A DNA stretch of 64,000 nt from Gaertneriomyces semiglobifer (taxonomy: Eukaryota > Chytridiomycota > Chytridiomycetes > Spizellomycetales > Spizellomycetaceae): the NCBI GenBank assembly GCA_025558075.1, contig JAHLKF010000001.1, forward strand, positions 372,001-436,000, read 5' to 3'. The notes under the pieces were generated by a model that did no database searches, was not told the origin of the DNA, and saw only the letters and a program-made list of their open reading frames with translations. The position numbers and the translations under genes were made by a program. This document shows positions 1 to 10,360 of this stretch, in pieces (the first letter of the stretch is position 1; every line of letters starts with the position of its first letter).

Positions 1-7
1 TGGAAAA

Positions 8-631
8 ATGACCAAGGGTACGCTGGAAAGCTTGAATGCTTTCATTTTTGCGAGGGTCTTTGCGCAATTCACTAACTCGCTTTGTTGTTCTACCGAATAG
101 GTGTAAGTAGCTCAATGAACATGGAGATGACGTTTGCCAATGTTGCTGATGCGTACGCAGACGGAGTACTGACGAATGGCCGGATTGTTCTTTTTCTTTT
201 GGCTCCTGGATTAGACCACTTCGTTCGGTAAGAGGCACACCAAGTCCCACACCCTTTGCCGCAGGTGTGGACGCCGCTCCTTCCACATTCAGAAGAAGAC
301 CTGCGCTCAATGTGCTTACCCTGCTGCCAAGACTCGTCACTGTGAGTGTTAAAGACCGTTGCCTGGTGTTGCCTTTGATTCCGTGAGAGCCGCCATGTGT
401 TTAACTGGATTATGCTGTATATAGTCGAGTGGAGCGAGAAGGGCAAGCGTAGAAAGACTACCGGTACCGGTCGCATGCGGTACATGAAGGATCTCTCCCG
501 CCGTTTCAAGAACGGTTTCCGCGAAGGTGTGTGCACAGTTTGTTAGTTTCTTGTCGATATCTGGCCGTGACACCGCATCCTTTTTAGGCACTGTTGCCAA
601 GCCAAAGGTTAAGGCCACCGCCACCGCCTAG
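8..631 (+). CDS. RPL37: Ribosomal protein eL37 (60S subunit)
   Basis: Structural protein of the cytosolic large ribosomal subunit with a zinc-ribbon core. Exons 8-17, 101-102, 215-341, 425-526 and 588-631 give 94 residues, normal for the family. The CxxC...CxxC zinc ligands lie in exon 3, and the conserved TGTGRMRY and RRFKNGF blocks lie in exon 4. The start begins [12 protein letters not shown], as in fungal orthologues. The 2-nt second exon is needed: a single intron from 18 to 214 breaks the frame, whereas 18-100 (branch site CTAAC) plus 103-214 (donor GTAAGT, branch CTGAC) restores the expected Gly-Thr codons. Introns 342-424 and 527-587 are ordinary. Gene identity is certain; the micro-exon is inferred from frame and family. 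Confidence 0.95.
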
Positions 632-1081
632 ATTGCTCATTAATGCGACAGTACTCCGAATCGTTGTCGTCGTGTATGTGAACAAAATAAACTTATGTGT
701 GATGATGCCGGAGTACGGTGGGGATATGGGATGCCTTTTTTTGCCCACTGCAACGTGGTGCTCTAGACGTTACCATGATGGGATGTTGAACAGAATCGTT
801 TGGATGGGATTTGCTTCGAAGTACGTGTCTGAAACGCAGGGTGGACGAGGACGAATATGTGTGGTGGAAGGATATGCGATCAATTGATTGTGGATGAATC
901 TAGCGTGGAATGTTCACAGAATTGGATCTACAATACGGGGTCCAACTGTGTGCGATGCCATAACAATGTGGCTCGGGATGAGCGACGGACAATCCCCGCA
1001 GCTCAAATTGACGACCGACGCCACTTAAACAGGTGGAACCCGTTGAGTTCCAGTTCAGTGGCTCCAACAAGGCCTAGGGTA
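632..1081. other. Intergenic region between convergent genes
   Basis: This stretch lies between the stop codons of eL37 and TRAPPC2. It must hold both 3' UTRs. Short open frames here look like noise, and no repeat or RNA gene was seen. Confidence 0.6.
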
Positions 1082-1700
1082 CTACAGCCATTTCCGAGCC
1101 AAAGCCTTTAATCTTGCGTCAAATTGCGGCGACGTAATCTTTGAATTTGGTTCCATGAATGGATTCAGCAGCACCTACAATCATGCGGCCATGTAAGGGC
1201 TGGAGGCAGTGTGCAGTTACGCTTCGGTCTTCAGTACCTTTATGTATAGCTCATGCACGTCCTGGAGGAAATTCCGTATTCCGTCGGTATTTTGTGTGTC
1301 GTGAAGCAGCATGAACCGTACTCCTGAAGCTCTTTGATTAACGCCAAACGCAAGCGCCTGTGCCTCTCCTGCTAACCGTACCTGACGCAGTCACGAAAGC
1401 CGATATAAACCACTCGTTAAACTTGTCTACGACTTTCAGGTACCTACAAAGACACCACCAAATTAGCCACCATTGTTTGCACTTGATAACCATGAAACGA
1501 ACCAGACAGTACATAGAATTGGTGGACCATACTAAATCGTCTACCACATCCAGAGCGGCATGCACAATGAACTGATTTAAGTGCTTATGTTCATCTTTTT
1601 TCCCTGAGCCATCTCCAATTCGAGTTTGAGGCCCCCATTCCGCCTCATACAACGGATTGTCAGTAGTGCCTACTATAACAAAGTATGTATTGCTCGCCAT
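1082..1700 (-). CDS. TRAPPC2: TRAPP complex subunit 2 (sedlin/Trs20)
   Basis: Core subunit of the TRAPP tethering complexes that activate Rab/Ypt GTPases in ER-Golgi and aut​ophagy traffic. Exons, in reading order, are 1700-1513, 1443-1382, 1323-1238 and 1174-1082, giving 142 residues (the family has about 140). Conserved blocks are YFVIVG near the N-terminus, [26 protein letters not shown] and the C-terminal [10 protein letters not shown]. The second exon joins in frame as Met-Tyr-Leu-Lys. A TTG nine bases upstream is in frame, but the ATG at 1700 gives the usual N-terminus. Its start lies 198 bp from the divergent LIM-protein start, so they probably share a promoter region. Confidence 0.93.
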
Positions 1701-1898
1701 GGCTAGCAAGGTCTGTGCTTAACAGATTGTGTTGACCTTGAACAAAAGTATCTTCGCACCGCGTTTACGCTGCCAATTACTTTCAGTAATCAATAAGAGA
1801 CAACCGCGCGTGGGCACAATTGCCCTTTGCAGTAGCAATATTCGGGAGAGCCATCGCGACGTACTGAACGGTGAGAAACGAACGGCCAGGCAGCAGCC

Positions 1899-3237
1899 AT
1901 GTTGGGACTCTTCAAGCGCGGTACCAACCGGGTTTGCAAAGCCTGCCGCAAGAGAATCTCAAGTTCACGCTTGGTGCCTGCTTCCGGAACGTTTTATCAT
2001 CGCGATTGCCTCAAGTGTGCGGTGAGACCAGCACGCACTCAATGGGAGGTACTCACTCAACTAACTATCTCGAAATTGGCGTAGGATTGCGACCAGCTTG
2101 CTTTGTACCAGTATATGCCCACTGCTTCTTTGGATCCCCCGATTTTGCTTTGCAAGGAGCATTTTGCGCGACGGGTTCAAGGTGAAGATGAGCCTAATGA
2201 CAAGGACGCGATGAACGTTTGCGGAGGTATAAGCGAGGTCTTCACTTCAGTTTCAGTTCTATTGTTAATAAGCTATGGACAGGGTGCCGACGCCCTATCA
2301 TGACTGGGATGCCGCTCGAAGTTGAACCTTTTGGCGATGGGACGGTAGAAGGGTGGCACCAGTATTGCTGGAAGATATATAAGGTAAAACGCCGTAGGAC
2401 GATACATGATTCTTATTTGCAGTCTAATCAAAGCGCGTGGCGCTGTCATGCAGATCTGGGATATCACCTTGGACATTTTTAAGCCTACCCTGAGCCATGT
2501 GAAGGATATGGAAACTTACGCTGCCGAGTGCATGCTATGGGAAGATCGCGTTCAAACAGTCTTTGGGAGTTTAAGAGAGTTTTATGTCGTTTTCGAGGTG
2601 CGCCTCGCAAGGTTTATCGAGAACGTACAGCAGTTGCGATACATGGACGCGTTACAAGAGGGCAAAGATGTCTGGGCGCAGGTGGACATTTTGATGGACA
2701 TTTCGGAAAGCGGCTATGATGGTGAGTACAGAAACGGGTGAGGAAAGTGAGCAATGATCTCATTCTTTCCCTCTGACCAGCCGGAATCGCAAACGTGCAT
2801 TACGCGAGATCCGCATATGAAGACTGGGCACGCGAGATTCAACTATCCACATGCCCGCCGTCGCTCATGGTGCATTCCCCAGAGGATCAGCGCATTCTAG
2901 ATTCTCTTATAGGCTTACCTGCCAGCTTTCAGGTTTTAACCAAAAGAGCGCTGATTGGATTTGTGCGGCAGGTGAGGCCGCTATTTGTATCGCATCATTC
3001 TAGTCGTGGTTAACCAGGATAGGGAGGCAGGATATCCACAGCAAGAAGCTTGATCAGCACCTTTTCCGATTAGAACGCCAAATATTTGGGCACAGACCAC
3101 CTGAGGAGGATCTGTACAGCAAACGTCGCAGTCGAACGGTGTCATCAACAAGCATTTGGACAAAGAACATCGAAGTTGCCTCGTTATCATCGGAGGACGC
3201 AGAGAACGAGCAAGATACCCATACCATACCTGCGTAG
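1899..3237 (+). CDS. LIM-domain protein related to Lrg1-type Rho regulators, without a GAP domain
   Basis: Exons 1899-2021, 2085-2226, 2283-2383, 2454-2721, 2781-2971 and 3046-3237 give 338 residues. The first LIM domain has CxxC, HxxC, KCxxC and a closing CKEH. The second begins CGGC and runs into WHQYCWKIYKIWDI, which resembles the last LIM of fungal Lrg1-type LIM-RhoGAP proteins, where the second zinc site is likewise replaced. A helical stretch follows, then a basic and Ser-rich tail. No RhoGAP domain follows; the next gene starts on the other strand soon after the stop. Family placement comes from motif memory. The protein may act as a scaffold in Rho signalling, which is inference. The acceptor at 2453 was chosen over 2422 because the latter meets a stop. 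Confidence 0.7.
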
Positions 3238-3467
3238 TCGCTGCAGTATGATCAACTATAGTCGATACCCAAGAGCATGCAGCTTGTTATATGTAGTTTT
3301 TTGCTTTAGCAGTAGCTCTTAGACATTGGAACTGTAAATACGTAGAAATCGGATCCGCTCCCATTACGATCATCACTACTCTGGACAGGGCAGTCTGCGT
3401 GACCGCAATACCTTTGTTTGTAGGTTGAGGGCATATAGGACATGTGTATTTCAAGAATGCATCATAC

Positions 3468-4186
3468 TTATATCTCAATTTCCCGGATGCCATTCTTATC
3501 TGCTACCTTTACTGTGAATCTCGGCAGCGACGCAATGAATCTGGTTTTAAGTTCAGCAATGCATTTTTTCAACAATGCTATCGCTTCCTCCAAGGACATA
3601 TCCGGTTTCCAGTATCGGTCCATAGTTGACATACAAAAGTAAGCCGCATAACCGTGGGCAGCGAACTTCATCTTTACACACGATGCCAGGTAGTCTAACC
3701 AGTAAAGTTCAGGAGTACCGTCGTCCAGGGAGACGCCTGCTATGAGGAGGTTGACATGGTATGGGTTCTAGAATCAACCGTCAGTCAGTCATTTGAATAT
3801 CATCAACGCAAGCGGAAGAGAACTTACTCGGCTACGCAAACTCTCTGCTAATTCCTTCCGAGTAAAGCTCGCAATAGCCTGTGTTGATAGCGGTATGCCA
3901 TTTCTGAAGCCGTAAAGCTGTACATTCCTCTGCACGTATTCACCAAACTGCACGGTGTCTCCGGCCTCTCCCGTATATAACATGACCGTGTTCTTGTTCA
4001 GGTCTTTTGTTTTATCTTCTGTGTTCTTCATCACTACAATTGACCGCGCAGACGTTTGGTCTGCGGCGACGAGAACAAAGTCCTTTCCAGTGATACCGAA
4101 CAACGCCTGGTCGATGCATGTCTCGTTAGCGGCATTTCCGGAATATCACGCAAGAACCACGCAAAATCCGCCAAACCAACCTCCAT
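3468..4186 (-). CDS. PRE1: 20S proteasome subunit beta-4 (Pre1/PSMB2)
   Basis: Non-catalytic beta-ring subunit of the 20S proteasome. Exons 4186-4181, 4106-3828 and 3767-3468 give 194 residues, the usual size. The N-terminus MEALFGITGKDFVLVAADQ matches the family, and YHVNLLIAG, LYWLDYLA and a FAAHGYAAYF stretch are intact. The first coding exon is only Met-Glu. Its intron 4107-4180 begins GTTGGT, a weak donor, but has CTAAC before the acceptor. Without it no ATG precedes the conserved start. The promoter lies in the 577-bp gap shared with the divergent orphan gene. Confidence 0.92.
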
Positions 4187-4763
4187 CTTGGCCTTTTGTT
4201 CGCTCCCAAACGATTGTACTTTTGAACTGAATGGTGTGAGGGGGGCCTGGATGATGGTTTCCTACAAGGTGCCTGCAAGCCATCCAGCTTTCATCGGGCA
4301 GTTGGTGAACTCGACACGCGTCCCAGTCTGTTCATGTGAGAGGACATGTGAGCGCACGTGCCTTCACGGGACCAGCTCAAGAGGCCCAAAACAGTGACAC
4401 CCGCAGTAATAGGATAAGAAGCGTCGTCGCTTTGAATAGAAAGCGCGAGTGCAGTAGTAGTAACTAGTATGTGTGTGTTTGTTGGAAGAATATGGCCCAC
4501 CGGACAATGAACAACTTTAGCTAGCTTCTTAGCCTCTGTGGTGGGAAAGTCGGTTTTCTCACAGGTTTCCTGACGCCTTCGCGTTTACAGCAAGCGTTCC
4601 AGAATTATGTAGCTCCCAAAATAGCAATGTTTGGGGCCCATCCTCTGCCCATCCTCTGACACTCCTTCTTCTGATCCACATTCTCTACCAATCCTCTTCC
4701 ACTCCTTATCCCCTGATCCCTACCTTGTACTGAGTGGACAAATGTCGTCCACAACGAGCAGAT
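4187..4763. promoter_or_regulatory. Divergent promoter region with pyrimidine-rich tract
   Basis: The gap separates the starts of proteasome beta-4 (minus) and an orphan gene (plus). A C/T-rich tract on the plus strand at about 4628-4728 carries repeats around CATCCTCTG and ACTCCTT. A 5' UTR or core-promoter role is inferred from position only. Confidence 0.4.
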
Positions 4764-5865
4764 ATGAATGCAGGTACTGACTTGTCTTGGAGTGCATTCA
4801 AGATTCTAACCCCTGTCATTGCATAGTGGCGACCATTAACACGACAGTGGTGTCGGATCATTCCGCGGCCAGCACCCCGTCATCATGCCTATCCACCTGG
4901 GAGGACGTCTCTCCCACATCAATCACATCATCATCGCCAGTTCTGGTAGCGGGTCCAACGGTGATGAGGATCCACGGATCGGTCAAACCCGCGTGCAAAG
5001 TCAAGACCTTTGTGTCCAAGCATGCAATGGCACGAAGTGTAGCGTCTGTTACCCAGAGAACAGGCGATTTTGTTACGATTAAGCTGGAAGGCGATAGTGA
5101 CCATATCATCGAGCTGCGGTCGCTCATCGAAGAGCATGTTCGGACGACGGCACCACAGTCAGTTGTAACCTGGGACGAACCAACACCGGATGAGCTCCGT
5201 CATCCGTTGTTCTCTGGTGTAGTGATTCTTCCATCAGAGCATTCCAACAACCTAAGAAAACAAAGCAATGGTGAGGTCAAGAGCGGATATTGAAAGCCAA
5301 TCGAATATACTAATCATGCGCATCACAATATAGAATTTCTGACAGGGGATATATCAACCTACCAGGAAAATGATGCACCTCCCCGTTACCCAGAGGTGGG
5401 GATGTCTGCAACGAAGAGTGTTGGGGACGCAGTGAAGGAGGGTATCAAGTTGCACGGGGCCGGGATTACCGCGGCTGTCCAGAGTGCCGTGGCATCTGTC
5501 CTCACGCCTGCAAGGGCAATCGAGGCTGTCGGCAACGCTGACATTGGGTTTGGGGCCGCAGTTGGCGGGTTGATATACACAGCCGCAGCCACTCCAGGTA
5601 AACATATCACATTATTGAACAGACATTGTTATACATATAAACTTATGGTGTTGGCTTGACACCAGCTCCCACGACAGACAAGCAAGCACTGTGGAGAGCT
5701 TACTGGGAGCACGAAGAGCGAGGGAGGCAGGCGAGTAGGGCTCGAGCAGAGCAAGAAGAACGAGAGTTCCGCCTTCGCAAGATCAAGGCAGAAGCTATCA
5801 AAGCAGAAGCAGAAGCAACCATGAGCGTTATCCTTTTGGAGCGCCTGAAGCGCGAACAGCAGTAA
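4764..5865 (+). CDS. Orphan protein with Ala/Gly-rich hydrophobic stretch and C-terminal coiled coil
   Basis: Exons 4764-4773, 4827-5270, 5334-5597 and 5666-5865 join in frame to 305 residues. The start ATG at 4764 was chosen because its exon ends in the phase the next exon needs; the ATG at 4742 does not. A Ser/Thr-rich N-terminus is followed by a mid-section without recognised motifs. Next comes an Ala/Gly-rich segment that could insert in a membrane (about residues 190-240), then a highly charged Glu/Arg/Lys/Ala helix likely to form a coiled coil. I recognise no family. Three clean introns with good branch sites argue that it is a real gene. Confidence 0.65.
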
Positions 5866-5891
5866 CAACGGCCATTAGTGTCAGTTATAGC

Positions 5892-5968
5892 GGGTTATTT
5901 ACGACTATCAGGCCCAAGAGCTGCGTTTGCGAGGGCAGTTCGAGGGCACTGATAGTTGTAAGTAACCC
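5892..5968. mobile_element. Short inverted-repeat element (MITE-like), copy 1
   Basis: A 77-bp fold-back. The left end GGGTTATTTACGACTATCAG pairs with the right end CTGATAGTTGTAAGTAACCC at 18 of 20 positions. The inner sequence (AAGAGCTGCG..GCGAGG) is shared with copies at 6185 and 30581. It has no coding capacity. Confidence 0.65.
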
Positions 5969-6184
5969 GTAACAAGCGTGCTGTAAGTTTCCTGTACCCA
6001 TGCTGTCCGTCATCCTGGATCAATCGCGATTCTGATGCTCACATTCCGCAGAGCTCGGAGAGAAGTGGTTTTGTTGAAGCCAGCTCAGTTTGAGGTCGCC
6101 ACATTCGCTGTCTTCGGCTAGAAACACTGCAAACGTTGATGTAATACATTATGGAGATGCTTGTGGCAGTAGTGGCGCCGCGTA

Positions 6185-6520
6185 GGGCTATTTACGATTA
6201 TCAGTACCCAAGAGCTGCGGTTGCGAGGCAGGTCGAGCGTTTCTAACCGCCCGAGGCTGAAGGTCGAGGGATATTCTACGCTGCACGAGACCACCAAGCA
6301 GCAGTTCGAGAGCGCTGATAGTTGTAAATAGCCCGTAACAACCGTGGTATAACTTGTCACGTTTAATAATTATGCACATGGAAGGGTACGCTATAGCCTG
6401 AAGCAATCTGAACAGCACCACCAGCACCAGCACTAACACTAGGAGAAGAGCTGCTGCTTCTTGTTAACTTCTTATTGCAGCACCAATGTTGTTCTGTCTG
6501 CGTTATAATAATTGTGACTT
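6185..6520. mobile_element. MITE-like element, copy 2, with shared flanking repeat
   Basis: The terminal repeats are GGGCTATTTACGATTATCAG at 6185 and CTGATAGTTGTAAATAGCCC ending at 6334 (18/20 complementary), with GTA on both outer sides as a possible target duplication. The sequence beyond the right end to about 6520 (ATGCACATGGAAGG, TCTGAACAGCAC, CACTAGGAGAAGAGCTGCT) recurs at 30656-30790. The dispersed repeat is therefore longer than the hairpin. No transposase is present. Confidence 0.65.
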
Positions 6521-7113
6521 CGTTCGATTAACTTGAGCCCACCTGTCTCTTGATCTGCGCAGTGTCAGTAACACACAAGTGACATGAACATACCCATCGC
6601 AACCTGCTCACTGCAAGTAACGTTTATCTTTATGCTGTTCCATACAAAGTAGCTGTGTGTAAGCGATGTCTTAATTCTATTCCACAGATATGTGGGACAC
6701 GCCGAGTGGCGTTGTGAATTCATATGCGCCACCGCCGTCATCTGCGAAAAGCGCTCGCCACCACCCGACGATGAGGAAGCAAATGTTCGTCAGTTTCTGC
6801 GCGCCAACAATTACAATGGTTTTGGTTTCAACATCGATCGATCCCGTCGCCCGGCCGCCGCAGACGCTTGATATGTATGATGCTGGTTCTGGTCTTGTCC
6901 TATCTGTCGGCTGCCTGTCGCTGATTAGAGGCTGCCCCCGAGCTGCGCGAGCGCGTTGCAAATATAAAAAGCAGGTCCTCCCCTTTTCCAAGAAAAATCA
7001 AAATTAAGGTTTGGCACACATATATATATATCATGACCTACTGACCGCGGCCGAAGCCAAGTTGGTTCTGTTCGGACGATGGTCTGTTGAGCACATCTGT
7101 GGGAGTCGCTATC
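6521..7113 (+). other. Intergenic region upstream of the TIM-barrel gene
   Basis: An ORF at 6690-7007 (105 codons) has Pro/Ser-rich content and no recognised motif. It could be a missed first exon or noise. A TA repeat sits at 7019-7031. Nothing else can be supported. Confidence 0.35.
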
Positions 7114-8097
7114 ATGGAATCTTTCTGCCACTATTACGGATATCCCATATCCATCTCTGCGCGCTGGTGCGTTCAAGAAGCTGTCAGTCTATATGCCCAG
7201 TATGACGGCATCATCTTTGGTGACAAGGCGGCGTCTCCTAGCCATGAAGTCTACAATCTCACTGTAGAGATTGTTCAAACAGTGAGGAACCTCAAACCAG
7301 CAATCAAGATTTTTGGTTATATACCCATAGGCCTCAATGCATCGTGGAAGGAATCGAACTTGACATTACAGGAGATTGGGTCGCGTATCAAAGAGTGGAA
7401 AGTCGTCGGCGCCACCCATCTTTTCCTAGACGAGTTCGGCTATGATTATTTGGTCAGTCGTGAGCGGCAGAACGCCGTGATTGACATGTGTAGAAAGGAA
7501 GGCATGGGCGTCTGTGTCAACTCTTGGAAACCAGATTGGGTCTTTAGTTCGCGAAACATCACTCTGGATTGGTTGAACGGGTTCCAAGGGAACCCCGAAG
7601 AATTGCCATGCTTACTCGGCGCCGAGGATTACGTCTGCTTTGAATCCGTATCGTACACGTTTGACAGTAATCATCCACCGAATCAAAAGGTCAACGATCA
7701 CAGTAGATTACAGGATCTATTGGACTATACGCGGGTGCCTCGATCTGAATTTAATGGAAAGTCCTATTTCGAACACTTTGGTACACGGGGATACGCTCTC
7801 GACGCGATTTTGAAGAGGGATGAATCCATGTTCATGAACGGTTGGACCAACGCAATGGAATGTGGGATGGGTGCTTATGGTGCCAGCGTCGGATGGTGGG
7901 GTGCCAACGGAGGATGGAACCACTACACTTCACCTAGACCTGTCAGTCAGCTCCCAGTTTGCGAAACGCTTCAGGGTAATTTCGCCTGCGGGAATCTTGG
8001 CACTCTCAGGGAGGCATTGCCCAGGTCCAGTAGCAAAAACGGTGGCGGAACAGTAACACTGCAGTGTATGGCACAAGTTCCAGCGCTTTTTGGTTAA
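7114..8097 (+). CDS. Spherulin-4/GH114-like TIM-barrel protein, bacterial in style
   Basis: A single uninterrupted frame of 327 residues from the first ATG. It has the arrangement of spherulin-4-like or GH114/TM1410-type putative glycosidases: an early strand (YPISISARW), YDGIIFGD, KIFGYIPIG, GATHLFLDEFGYDY and MGVCVNSWKPD. The acidic residues in the DEFGYDY block are the likely catalytic ones by family analogy. The C-terminal part is rich in Gly and Trp. No signal peptide is seen at this start, so an upstream exon may be missing. Lack of introns in an intron-dense genome and resemblance to bacterial and phage-associated sequences suggest horizontal transfer (inference). Confidence 0.6.
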   Translation: MESFCHYYGYPISISARWCVQEAVSLYAQYDGIIFGDKAASPSHEVYNLTVEIVQTVRNLKPAIKIFGYIPIGLNASWKESNLTLQEIGSRIKEWKVVGATHLFLDEFGYDYLVSRERQNAVIDMCRKEGMGVCVNSWKPDWVFSSRNITLDWLNGFQGNPEELPCLLGAEDYVCFESVSYTFDSNHPPNQKVNDHSRLQDLLDYTRVPRSEFNGKSYFEHFGTRGYALDAILKRDESMFMNGWTNAMECGMGAYGASVGWWGANGGWNHYTSPRPVSQLPVCETLQGNFACGNLGTLREALPRSSSKNGGGTVTLQCMAQVPALFG

Positions 8098-8322
8098 TAC
8101 ATTTTTCAAAAAATAATAATTTCAAATTCCCTTGCCATTCAAACTAAGATATGCTGGACAACTAACTAACGCGTACAAGTATAGTTGTGGAAGATCCCTG
8201 CTAGCCGGGCTCCAGCAAACTTCAAAGCATCAATCGTGACGGCAGCGCGTATAATCGCATAACTTTGGTGTATTGAAACATGTTGCTACACCCACAGACC
8301 AAAATAAATAATGTATCTATGC

Positions 8323-10360
8323 TTACGCCTTCGGGGCCTTCCTATTCTTAGTTGGCTTTTGGGGCGTCGCTTGCTTCTCCAACTGCTTTCTTTTCTCGCG
8401 AAGTTTGTCGGCCTGGAAGGGAAGTCTTTAATATACCAGTCGCAATATGCATAGATGCAAGCAACTCAACTCACCTGTTCTTGTTTCCTCTTTTGGCCAA
8501 ATTCAATTTTGTTCAGCAAATGTCTGTCTTTCTTGCTCATCATCATCTTGGCAAGCTCTCGCTGTTCCTCTTCTGGGGAGGGCTTCGTACGCTTGCGCTT
8601 TCCAGCTGTCTTACCAGACTCCTGCTGTTGAGCCAGATATTCGCTGAACGAAATGCCGGCAGCCTCTGCAGCCAACTCTGCGGCGTGCAAGGCTTCTTCC
8701 TCATCCTCCGAGTCCTTCGCCAAGTCATCGGGCAATTCGTCTTCTGAATCTTCGGGAACTTCCTCCTCTTCGTCATCCGTGCCTTCCGCGGCGGCATCCT
8801 CTGTGGCATCAACCTCCATGGCATCATCTTGCTGCAACGCTAGTGCCTCTTGAGGAACATACGCATCATCGGTGAACTTAACGAAGGGACTTAAATGAGG
8901 AGGCAATTGCTCTCCAATGTGGTAGCCAGCTGTCTTGACAAGCCTCCGTGCATTGATGCAGTCGTATACCCATTGCGGCTGCAGGTACTCTCTGCGCTCA
9001 TACCGGACCTGTCCCTCTACTAATGGCCGATCCACGATGTGATGGGTAATACGAGTGTCCGATTCCAACAAGGGCGAGCCAGATCCTGAGGTTGCATCCC
9101 ATCCAACCTGTGCACCAAAGGCCTTCAATACAAACTCTAAAGAGTAACGTGGAACCTCACGCGACAAGTAAAAGACGCATCCTTTGAAAATGTTCTGGAA
9201 CGCTGTAAGATCCGTGTGTAACGCAAGGTAGGACTGAAGCGTAGGAACCGTTTCTTCCATAGTTGTCGGGGCGACGGACGGCTCGGGCAAATCCGTGACC
9301 GCGTCGTCTTCCACACCGGCATCTGCGATTTCCGCATCTGCTTCGTCATCTTCCATGTCGTCATTGATTTCGGCAATTTTGTCGCCTAAAGTAGCTAAGC
9401 GCTTTTCCGTTTGCTGCTTTTGAGATTTGGCAACCCTAGCGGACGGCTTTGGCTCCAAGCTGCTCAGTAGGTCTCGGCCGTCAGTTGTTTCTATCCGGAA
9501 GGCAGCCAAGCCAGCCGCACCAGCATCCTTTTCTTCGTCAATTTTGGGAGGGTAGACGAGATTGAGATCCGAGTACAACTTGAAGTTGACAAAGCCCAAG
9601 AGCGTCTCATACAGCTCCAAGAAAGTGGTCATCACCCGGAAGTCGACGTCGGTAGGAACATGCTGGGAAAATTGATACGGAACAATCCACGTAATCTCCT
9701 GTCCTTTAATTTCCGCTTGGTAGTAGATTCCCTTGATGGAAAGGAACACTTTCTTTAAACTCCGGGAAATCATAACATAATGCTGAAACTCGGCACACAG
9801 AGTCTGACATTTGCGAACGTGTTCACCCTTAATCTTATCAGTCGCAGGTAACGTCGCAAACAAGAAAGCCATTGAGAGAGCATCATCGACATCTCTCAGC
9901 GCATCAATGAATGTCGGGTACCGTTCACGGATGATGTGGTCAAGACTATACTCTGGTCGGGTTTCTTCCAAATTTTTAGCTTGAGCCCATTCGCGCTTCG
10001 CAATAGCCTTGCTCAGCTTTTTAGCAAAGATTTTCTGCTCGCGGAGTTTGAAAAGTACAGGCTCATGGAGTAAGAATTGGATATCCTTTCTGTAATAGTA
10101 TGTCCTTGGCGCAGTGGATCCCTTTCCGACCTTCTTCTTGTTCTTTGGCTCACGAGGATAGATCCCTTTCAGAATACATAACCGTCTAAACACCACACGG
10201 TAATCGTTAACTCGTCTTCGCTTTGCCTAGGCGCAAAATGATGATTCAACAATGCGTACCTGAATTGGGCCAAGCTGATTTGCAGCTTTTTCACAGCCTG
10301 GTTTCTGGTAATGTAGTTTGAGACCGCTCCCTTCTCTCTCTTCTTTATTTTTTTCCCCAT
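8323..10360 (-). CDS. PES1: Pescadillo (Nop7), 60S ribosome biogenesis factor
   Basis: Nucleolar member of the PeBoW/Nop7 complex, needed for 27S pre-rRNA processing. Exons 10360-10260, 10185-8475 and 8412-8323 give 633 residues. The start MGKKIKKREKG is conserved. The Pescadillo N-terminal domain (RLCILKGIYPREP, FLFATLPATD) fills about residues 1-260. A BRCT domain lies near 360-470 (FKGCVFYLSREVPRYSLEF to WVYDCINARR). An acidic stretch and a basic coiled-coil tail (KLREKRKQLEKQ) follow. The reading frame stays open upstream of the start for another 261 codons (see the ORF at 10361). Tif6, which also acts on pre-60S particles, lies divergently. Confidence 0.95.

Noticed and set aside
18..214. 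eL37 intron of the GC-AG class with donor at 22
   Set aside because: The donor context AC|GCTGGA does not fit the GC-AG consensus, and the two-intron reading has good donor, branch and acceptor signals for both introns.
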